From NCBI GenBank assembly GCA_016215025.1, contig JACRMI010000115.1, forward strand, positions 32,747 through 96,746: a stretch of DNA of 64,000 bases, read 5' to 3'. Positions 58,274-64,000 of the stretch are shown here, one piece after another. Position 1 is the stretch's first letter; each line of letters begins with the position of its first letter. Source of the DNA: Chloroflexota bacterium. GTDB taxonomy: Bacteria > Chloroflexota > Anaerolineae > UBA4142. The notes beneath the pieces were generated by a model that worked only from the letters and a program-made list of their open reading frames with translations, made no database searches and was not told the origin of the DNA. The translations under genes and the position numbers were made by a program.

Positions 58274-60196
58274 ATGGCATTGAAAGACACAGCGATTCCC
58301 CTTCACGAACACATACTCTTTATGCGATGGTTTACGCCGATTCTCGTATTTCTCGCGGCGGCAATCCATCAAGTCCTCTCCGACGCGTTGATCGGTCGGC
58401 TCAGTTTCGATTGGCCCATCCTGATCGAAATGACCGTGTTCGGCATTACCGGCACGATCGTTGCGTGGATCGTTTTGACGTGGATCGGCAAGGCGGTGGA
58501 ACGCCAGGAAAAAACCGAAGCTGATCTGCGGGGCGCATACATCGAATTGGAAAAATCGGAAACTAATTTGCGGCGCGCGTACACCGAGCTGGAAAAAACG
58601 CATCGCGATCTACTCTCCGTGCATGATATCGGCAAGCAAATCGCTTCGGCGGCCGATATTCAGGAAATCCTCGAACTGGCGGCCCAAGCGCCGGTCAAAC
58701 TCACCAATGCGGTCGGCTCCTCGTATATTTCGTTCGATCATGCGCGCAATCGACTCAAGCTCGACATGACCTGGGGACTGTCGGAAACGTACGTCAAAGC
58801 GCTCCAAGACCAGGTCGAAATCGGAATCGAAGGGGCACGCTGTCACGGCTGCGCGCCTTTGCAAGCCAAAGTCAAATCGGATTGCCCGCTCTTTCATGGG
58901 CTGCAAGCCGTGGCGGAACGCGAGGGTATTGGCTCGCTCGTATGCTTGCCCATCGATCGCGAGCAGGGACGCGAGGGCGTTCTGACGGCGTACCTTCCAC
59001 CCGAAATTGAATCAGCGAGTCAACAACTCGAATTTCTGAATATTGTCGCTACCGAAATCGCGGCGGCGCTGGATGGCGTGCGGCTCAAGTCGCGCCAGAC
59101 CGTTTCGATCGGTTCCGTCGGACAAATCGCGCAAAGCAAACAAGACTTGGATTCCCTGATGGAGCGCGTGCTCCAAGTGGCGATGGCGGGATGGAATGCG
59201 GAATCGGGCGCGGTCTTTCTCTACGAATCGAAAGGCGGCGCGTGGAATCTTCATGCCAAGCAAAACCTGGGAACCGATCCGGCGGACCCGCGCTATGGTC
59301 TCGCGGTGAACATGGCCGAAGCGGTGCGGCAGAATGGACAGCCCGCGATCGTTTCGCATTTTTCGATGGCGGATGCCAGCGTGAACGGAAATGGTTTTTC
59401 GTCGGTCGCCGCCGTGCCGCTCATCGCCGAAGGTGAAACGGTCGGCGTGCTTTTCCTCGGTTCGACGCGCGCGCGCGTTTTCCAACCGCGTCACGCGCCG
59501 TTTCTTTCCGCGCTCGCGCATCAGGCGGCGATGACGGTGCGCAACGCGCAGCTTCACGCACAGCTCAATCACATGGCGGCGATGGAAGAACGCTATCGCA
59601 TTTCGCGTGAGATGCACGATGGCTTGGCGCAGACGTTGAGCGGACTGGGTTGGCGGCTCGATCATTTGGAAAATTTGTTGACGAAAGGCATGATCGAACC
59701 ATTAACCACCGGTCTATCTGACGCGCGCCGCATGGTGCGTGAAATGTACCTCGACGTGCGTGAAGGCATCGATGGATTGCGCTTGGCGGGAACGTTGACC
59801 GGACTCGCCGATGCGCTGCGGGAATACTCCAGCGATTTTTCGAATCAAAGCGGCATTCACGTCGAGTTTATTTGGTCGGATAATATTCCACCGCTGGAGC
59901 CAGCCACCGATTTGCAGCTGTTGCGCGTCGTGCAGGAAGCATTGACCAACACGCGCAAGCATTCGGGCGCGCGCAACGTTTGGGTGCGGGTCGAGTACAA
60001 CGCCCCGTACCTCGCGCTGGTGATTGCCGACGATGGGCACGGGTTCGATCCGGCTTTGCCGCGCAGTCGTCATCACGTTGGATTGTCTAGCATGCGCGAA
60101 CGCGCCGAAAGTTTAGGCGGCACGTTTACGCTTGCCACTGGAAAAGACCAAGGCACTCGCATCACCGTGTCTCTTTCCGTCATAGGTCAAACATGA
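58274..60196 (+). CDS. Sensor histidine kinase with Cys-containing GAF domain
   Basis: A kinase of about 640 residues. Two N-terminal helices (about 18-40 and 48-75) are followed by a coiled coil with repeated RGAYIELEK and RRAYTELEK motifs. Then come two GAF domains (about 125-270 and 285-435) and a HisKA_3 region with YRISREMHDGLAQTLSGL. The ATPase has EALTNTRKHS, ADDGHGFD and VGLSSMRERA. The first GAF has Cys190, Cys193 and Cys204 (RCHGCAP, SDCPLF) and a further Cys near 225, similar to Cys patterns in AirS-type redox kinases, suggesting an Fe-S or thiol switch. ATG 58274 is chosen; TTG 58226 is the alternative. It overlaps its regulator by ATGA. Confidence 0.88.
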   Translation: MALKDTAIPLHEHILFMRWFTPILVFLAAAIHQVLSDALIGRLSFDWPILIEMTVFGITGTIVAWIVLTWIGKAVERQEKTEADLRGAYIELEKSETNLRRAYTELEKTHRDLLSVHDIGKQIASAADIQEILELAAQAPVKLTNAVGSSYISFDHARNRLKLDMTWGLSETYVKALQDQVEIGIEGARCHGCAPLQAKVKSDCPLFHGLQAVAEREGIGSLVCLPIDREQGREGVLTAYLPPEIESASQQLEFLNIVATEIAAALDGVRLKSRQTVSIGSVGQIAQSKQDLDSLMERVLQVAMAGWNAESGAVFLYESKGGAWNLHAKQNLGTDPADPRYGLAVNMAEAVRQNGQPAIVSHFSMADASVNGNGFSSVAAVPLIAEGETVGVLFLGSTRARVFQPRHAPFLSALAHQAAMTVRNAQLHAQLNHMAAMEERYRISREMHDGLAQTLSGLGWRLDHLENLLTKGMIEPLTTGLSDARRMVREMYLDVREGIDGLRLAGTLTGLADALREYSSDFSNQSGIHVEFIWSDNIPPLEPATDLQLLRVVQEALTNTRKHSGARNVWVRVEYNAPYLALVIADDGHGFDPALPRSRHHVGLSSMRERAESLGGTFTLATGKDQGTRITVSLSVIGQT

Positions 60197-60825
60197 TTCG
60201 AGTACTCATTGCCGACGATCATTCGATTCTGCGTGAAGGTATGCGTTTGATTCTCAGCGCCGACCCAGCGTTTGACGTGGTCGGCGAAGCGACCAACGGC
60301 GAGGATGCGGTCGCACGCGCGCAAGCACTTTTGCCCGATGTCGTGCTGATGGATGTTCACATGCCGGGCATGAACGGCATCGAAGCGACGCGCCGCATCC
60401 ACGCGACGCTGCCCCAGGTGCGCGTCATGATCCTCACCGTCTCCGACAAGGACGAAGATTTATTCGGTGCCATTCGAGCAGGCGCAAAGGGTTACCTCCT
60501 CAAAAACTCTGAAGCGTCCCAGGTCCTCGATGCGATTCGGCGACTCGCCAACGGCGAAGCGGTGCTGCCTCCGGCACTCGCCGCGCGTGTACTGGACGAA
60601 TTTGCCGCGCCGCCTCAAGCGCAAGAAACGTTGACCGAGCGCGAGATCGAAATCATTCGACTCGTCGCGCAGGGCTTGGGCAACAAAGAGATTGCGACCA
60701 AGCTATCCCTCTCGGAAAACACGGTCAAGACGCATGTGCGTCACATCCTCGATAAACTTCAACTCCGCAGCCGCTCCGAAGCTGCCGCGTACGCTGTCCA
60801 AGCTGGGCTAATCAAGTCGAATTAA
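60193..60825 (+). CDS. NarL/FixJ-family response regulator
   Basis: A 210-residue regulator with a receiver (IADDHSILREG, phospho-Asp in VVLMDVHMPG, Lys in LLKNSEA) and a LuxR-type DNA-binding domain (LTEREIEIIRLVAQGLGNKE, then SENTVKTHVRH). Partner of the kinase overlapping its start. Followed at once by a terminator. Confidence 0.95.
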   Translation: MIRVLIADDHSILREGMRLILSADPAFDVVGEATNGEDAVARAQALLPDVVLMDVHMPGMNGIEATRRIHATLPQVRVMILTVSDKDEDLFGAIRAGAKGYLLKNSEASQVLDAIRRLANGEAVLPPALAARVLDEFAAPPQAQETLTEREIEIIRLVAQGLGNKEIATKLSLSENTVKTHVRHILDKLQLRSRSEAAAYAVQAGLIKSN

Positions 60826-60868
60826 CGACCAGTGCAGAAATCTGTTTTCTGCGCTGGTCGATTTATTT
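60826..60868 (+). terminator. Rho-independent terminator after the third two-component pair
   Basis: CGACCAGTGCAGAAA pairs with TTTCTGCGCTGGTCG, with one mismatch, followed by ATTTATTT. The following 170 bases contain further short hairpins (GCTACCCGCA/TGCGAGTAGC) but no gene. Confidence 0.82.
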
Positions 60869-61039
60869 CTGATTGGCGATGGAAGGCGAGCTAGCCGAAG
60901 TGCGGTTACGCGTACCTGGGGTGCGGCTAACCAACCTTTTTTGTATGCTACCCGCATGGGTGCGAGTAGCCATTAGTTTCGCTCAATCACGAGCGGACTT
61001 TTAACCAGAGTGAATCGTATACAAGGCAGGTAATTATCG

Positions 61040-61540
61040 ATGAACGTTGATTCAGCCCATAAAAGTCCCTGGGAAATTGCAGAAGTCGTTTTCGGGATTC
61101 CATTTCTTATCAGCATCGGAATGCAATTCCTGGCTCCATTTTCACTACCTCAAGGAATTCTCATTCAAGCCCTCATTCCCATCGGAATTGCTTTTGTCAT
61201 CACAGGCATAGGTCTTATCGTTTCGGCTCGCCGTGAATTTGCTCGCTATGGTCAACCCACAGATCCTGGTCATCCGACAAGCAAGGTCGTCAAGTCAGGC
61301 GTGTTCTCTATATCGAGAAATCCGCTCTATCTTGCAAGTATTTTCCTAGTCCTGGGGATTGCATTGACGCTAAATATACTTTGGACCATAGTGCTGCTTT
61401 TGTTTTCGACTATCATTTGTATTTATGTCCTGATAATTCCTGAGGAGCAATATCTGATAGCAAAGTTTGGCGAAGAATATAGAGAATACATTCGTTCTGT
61501 TCATCGATGGCTGGGTCGTAAACGAAAGACAAGCAAATGA
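61040..61540 (+). CDS. ICMT/PEMT-family membrane methyltransferase
   Basis: A 166-residue membrane protein with four or five helices. The family signature is KSGVFSISRNPLYLASIFL followed by the C-terminal EEQYLIAKFGEEYREYIRSV, as in isoprenylcysteine carboxyl methyltransferase and phospholipid N-methyltransferase relatives. It binds SAM; the substrate in bacteria of this type is usually unknown. ATG 61040 follows AGGCAGGTAATTATCG. Stop overlaps the next start (ATGA). Confidence 0.87.
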   Translation: MNVDSAHKSPWEIAEVVFGIPFLISIGMQFLAPFSLPQGILIQALIPIGIAFVITGIGLIVSARREFARYGQPTDPGHPTSKVVKSGVFSISRNPLYLASIFLVLGIALTLNILWTIVLLLFSTIICIYVLIIPEEQYLIAKFGEEYREYIRSVHRWLGRKRKTSK

Positions 61541-62070
61541 ATACTTTTGTCATTCTATTGCGGGGCGTCACGCCGACCGGTAAAAACAAAGTGCTTATGG
61601 CGCCTTTGCGCGCTGCACTTGAGCAGGCAGGTCTCAAGAATGTTCGGACCTACATTCAAAGCGGCAACCTTATTGCCAAAACGAACTTGAGTCAGGCGAG
61701 ACTCGAAAAGCTTGTGCATGATCTGATCAGCGAAAAGTTTGACGGAGATATTGTGGTTCTCGCGCGAACGACCGAGCAATTTCGCAGCATCCTCACGCGC
61801 AATCCATTCAAGAAAGCTGATCCGGCGAGACTTTATGTGACATTGCTTGCCACCAGCCCAGAAAAGCTCTTGGTCAAAGAATTCCTTGCATTAGGGTATT
61901 CGCCAGATCAAGTAAGAGTGATTGACAATGTGGTGTATGTCCTCTGCGCTACCCAATACGGCGACGTAAAGGCAAACAACAATTTTATCGAACGGAAACT
62001 TGGCGTGGCGGCGACGACGCGAATCTACAATACTATAGCGAAGCTTGTTGAGTTGAGCACAGAAACTTAA
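61537..62070 (+). CDS. DUF1697 family protein
   Basis: A 177-residue protein starting with FVILLRGVTPTGKNKVLMAP and continuing with RTYIQSGNLIAKT, the typical DUF1697 opening (LLRGINVGG-type, YIQSGNVVF-type). The C-terminal half has NNFIERKLGVAATTRIYNT. The function of the family is unknown. It is coupled to the ICMT-like gene by a 4-base overlap. Confidence 0.9.
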   Translation: MNTFVILLRGVTPTGKNKVLMAPLRAALEQAGLKNVRTYIQSGNLIAKTNLSQARLEKLVHDLISEKFDGDIVVLARTTEQFRSILTRNPFKKADPARLYVTLLATSPEKLLVKEFLALGYSPDQVRVIDNVVYVLCATQYGDVKANNNFIERKLGVAATTRIYNTIAKLVELSTET

Positions 62071-62141
62071 TCACACGACTTGTGTGCTTACCGGCAGATT
62101 CAATGGTGATTATGTGAGCACACAGCTTATGGGAGGCAATC

Positions 62142-62600
62142 GTGAGTAATTCTCAATCCGGGGAGAACACAAATTTGAGTATCACGTACCGGGGTATCGT
62201 CTATCCCTGGCATTGCGATCACATGGGACATATGAACGTCATGTGGTACGTCGGCAAATTTGACGAAGCGACGTGGCATCTGCTGGCCGCAGTCGGCACG
62301 ACGCCTGCGTACATGCGCGACAACAATCGCGCCATGGTCGCCGTCGAGCAGCGCATCGCCTACAAACGCGAGTTGGTAGCAGGCGACATGGTTACGATTC
62401 GGTCGGGCGTTTTGGAATTGAAAGAAAAGGTCATTCGCTTTTTCCACGAAATGATCAATGAGGAGACGAACGAAATCGCCGCGGTTACGGTTCTCACCGG
62501 TGTGCATCTCGATAGTCAAGCTCGCAAGGCCGTGCCTTTTCCTGCCGAGATTTTGCAACGCGGACGTGAAATGGTTGTTGAGTACTACCCAGGAATTTAG
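62142..62600 (+). CDS. Hotdog-fold acyl-CoA thioesterase
   Basis: A 152-residue thioesterase of the 4-hydroxybenzoyl-CoA/YbgC type. The hotdog helix segment is HCDHMGHMNVMWYVGKFDEA, where the second Asp of the family's Asp-x-x-x-H-x-N region is seen as DHMGHMN. The beta-sheet RIAYKRELVAGDMVTIRSGV follows. It would hydrolyse an acyl-CoA; chain specificity is unknown. The start is GTG 62142 with GGGAGGCAATC upstream. Confidence 0.88.
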   Translation: MSNSQSGENTNLSITYRGIVYPWHCDHMGHMNVMWYVGKFDEATWHLLAAVGTTPAYMRDNNRAMVAVEQRIAYKRELVAGDMVTIRSGVLELKEKVIRFFHEMINEETNEIAAVTVLTGVHLDSQARKAVPFPAEILQRGREMVVEYYPGI

Positions 62601-62911
62601 ATACCGGAATCGTCTAGGTGAGTGTTTTGAAATCCACTTTTCCTACCACGAAGACACAAAGGCACAAAGAAATCCGGTCTCATTTCCCAATACCTTCGTC
62701 AAATTTTTTTCTTCCCACCGAAGCAAAGAAAAACGGATAAACCAAATAAAAACTCTGTGTCTTATTCTGTCAGTGGGGCAACTATTCCGCCCATGTCCTC
62801 AAACCCCAAATTGGCGAAGGTATTGATTTCCACGATTGTTTGTTTACCCTTTGTGTCTTCGTGCCTTTGTGGTGATTTTTAAAACACCTTCTAAAAAAGA
62901 AGAACACTCTT
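62601..62911. other. Palindromic insertion-like element upstream of the beta-lactamase gene
   Basis: No gene. Terminal words ACCACGAAGACACAAAGGCAC (62645, 21 bases; quoted in part: ACCACGAAGACACAAAGG) and CTTCGTGCCTTTGTGGT (62858-62874) form the ends. An inner inverted repeat CAATACCTTCG (62689-62699) with CGAAGGTATTG (62815-62825) gives nested stems. The last 30 bases lead into the beta-lactamase start; TTATG follows an AGAAGAACACTC stretch. Confidence 0.65.
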
Positions 62912-63778
62912 ATGCTGTATCGATTACGCATCATTGTGCCCGTCACTCTACTGGCTATACTTGGCGTCGCATGTGCCGGAGCACCGAGTAACCTAGCTCC
63001 AGCGTCGTCATCTAGCCAGTCTGTATCCACCACGACGGCGGTTCCATCGGCGGAAGTTAGACCAGAGTTGGCAAGGCATTTTCAAGGATTTGACGGAGCG
63101 TTTGTGCTTTACGATCTGAACGGCAATCGATACATGCGTTATAATCCTGAACGATGCGCTGAACGATTTATCCCGGCGTCCACTTTCAAGATCATGAATT
63201 CGCTGATCGGTTTAGAAACCGGCGTCATTCCAGACGAGAACCATGTCATCCAATGGAACGGTACCAAGTATGACGTTCCATCTTGGAATCAAAATCATAC
63301 GCTCAAGACAGCCATCGAGAATTCGGTCGTGTGGTATTACCAAGAACTGGCGAGACGCGTTGGCAAAGAAAAGTTGCAGCACTATGTCGATGCGGCGAAT
63401 TATGGGAACAAGGACCTCTCCGGTCCAATCGATACTTTTTGGTTGGAAGGGGGATTGAGGATTTCCGCTGATGAACAAGTCGAGTTTTTGAAACGTCTGT
63501 ATAGCGGCGACTTGCCTTTTTCCCAACGGTCGCTGAAGATCGTCAAATCGATTCTCGTGTTGGAAAAAAACGAGTCGTTCCTGCTGAGTGGAAAGACCGG
63601 ATCGGCGCAAAGGGTCACGCCACATGTAGGCTGGTTCGTGGGTTATCTGGAAACCAATGGAAATGTATATTTCTTCGCTACCAATTTCGAGAGTTCAAGC
63701 CCAGACGGATTGGCAAATGGGGATACCGCAAAAAAAAACAGTCGAGATATTTTGCGTGATTTGGGATTCTTTCAATAG
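62912..63778 (+). CDS. Class D beta-lactamase, lipoprotein
   Basis: A 288-residue serine beta-lactamase of the OXA class. All active-site motifs are present: Ser90-Thr-Phe-Lys93, Ser138-Val-Val140, Tyr164-Gly-Asn166, Trp177-Leu-Glu-Gly-Gly, and Lys228-Thr-Gly230. The signal ends ILGVAC (Cys21), so the enzyme is probably a membrane lipoprotein, with a Ser/Thr-rich linker to about residue 48. It hydrolyses beta-lactams by a carbamylated-Lys mechanism in the family; the substrate range cannot be read. The closely related sensor domain of BlaR1-type receptors shares the fold, but no sensor helices are present. No regulator or transposase is adjacent. Confidence 0.93.
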   Translation: MLYRLRIIVPVTLLAILGVACAGAPSNLAPASSSSQSVSTTTAVPSAEVRPELARHFQGFDGAFVLYDLNGNRYMRYNPERCAERFIPASTFKIMNSLIGLETGVIPDENHVIQWNGTKYDVPSWNQNHTLKTAIENSVVWYYQELARRVGKEKLQHYVDAANYGNKDLSGPIDTFWLEGGLRISADEQVEFLKRLYSGDLPFSQRSLKIVKSILVLEKNESFLLSGKTGSAQRVTPHVGWFVGYLETNGNVYFFATNFESSSPDGLANGDTAKKNSRDILRDLGFFQ

Positions 63779-64000
63779 GTCAAAGTCGCGTGAACTCACT
63801 TACCCTGATCAATAAATCCCCCTGGATTTTCTTCCTGCTCGTTTTCGTTATCTCTCTTCGAGGATTGGAACAGTCAATGACTGATTACGCTGTTCGTCGA
63901 ATCTTTTGGATTCAGCCATTGATCCGTCCCACCAAAACGTAAGCAGTCCCAGACTGCTTACGGTATCTGTCATGGGGACACTTGGGTTTAGAATGTGATT
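63779..64000. other. Window-end region with an uncertain short frame
   Basis: A 50-codon frame runs from GTG 63790 to TAA 63942. The first 25 residues are hydrophobic (SPWIFFLLVFVIS), like the start of a CPBP-type membrane protease, but it then ends. It may be a decayed gene start. Nothing else is supported before the window edge. Confidence 0.4.

Noticed and set aside
57173..58603. 476-codon minus-strand frame across the kinase genes
   Set aside because: It spans two real plus-strand genes with clear family motifs and shows no domain of its own.

Overview
The window looks like a chromosome segment of a Chloroflexota bacterium, most like Anaerolineae and close relatives. This is inferred from gene content and from the many dispersed palindromic intergenic repeats; no marker gene settles it. 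Genes sit in short operons with ATGA overlaps, and Rho-independent terminators are common.

Layout. 50-4100 (minus): methyltransferase, then an overlapping operon of a PyrK-like iron-sulfur flavoprotein, a YihY membrane protein, a divergent PyrD-like protein and a lipoprotein. 4147-10852 (minus): TVP38-type membrane protein, small membrane protein, a 1205-residue fusion of glycogen synthase and alpha-glucan phosphorylase, a HAD hydrolase and a 2-hydroxyacid dehydrogenase. 11137-19187 (minus): two GNAT proteins (one ending in a cyclic-nucleotide-binding-like domain), an HlyD-type lipoprotein, and a MacB/FtsX permease with an ATPase that also ends in a cyclic-nucleotide-binding domain. 19376-21960: tRNA-Thr(CGT), a vapBC remnant with a broken toxin, and an IS110-family transposase. 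21975-29401 (minus): oligopeptide-type ABC permeases and binding protein without ATPases, then hemY, hemH and a radical SAM/SPASM protein, suggesting late heme synthesis.

29402-43313 (plus) is the most distinctive block: two parallel HybA/HybB-like membrane redox modules (Tat-exported four-cluster ferredoxin plus NrfD-type quinone subunit), neither with a catalytic subunit and each followed by a NarL-type two-component pair. The first kinase carries a CxxCH heme-c motif in its extracellular sensor. Small one-helix proteins and the NrfD-type N termini share one recurring transmembrane module. 43473-48721: O-methyltransferase-like protein, two YetF/DUF421 proteins and small membrane proteins. 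49043-56598: two tandem heterodimeric ABC exporters. 56607-63778: lipoprotein, APH-type kinase, a third two-component pair with a Cys-containing GAF domain, ICMT-like protein, DUF1697, thioesterase, and a lipoprotein class D beta-lactamase.

Repeats are the other theme. At least five kinds of palindromic or word-like repeats fill intergenic spaces, and several are read through in frame inside genes (ABC exporter B subunits, ferrochelatase, radical SAM protein, methyltransferase, permease). An 88-bp palindrome occurs twice with compensatory stem substitutions, which points to a conserved secondary structure.
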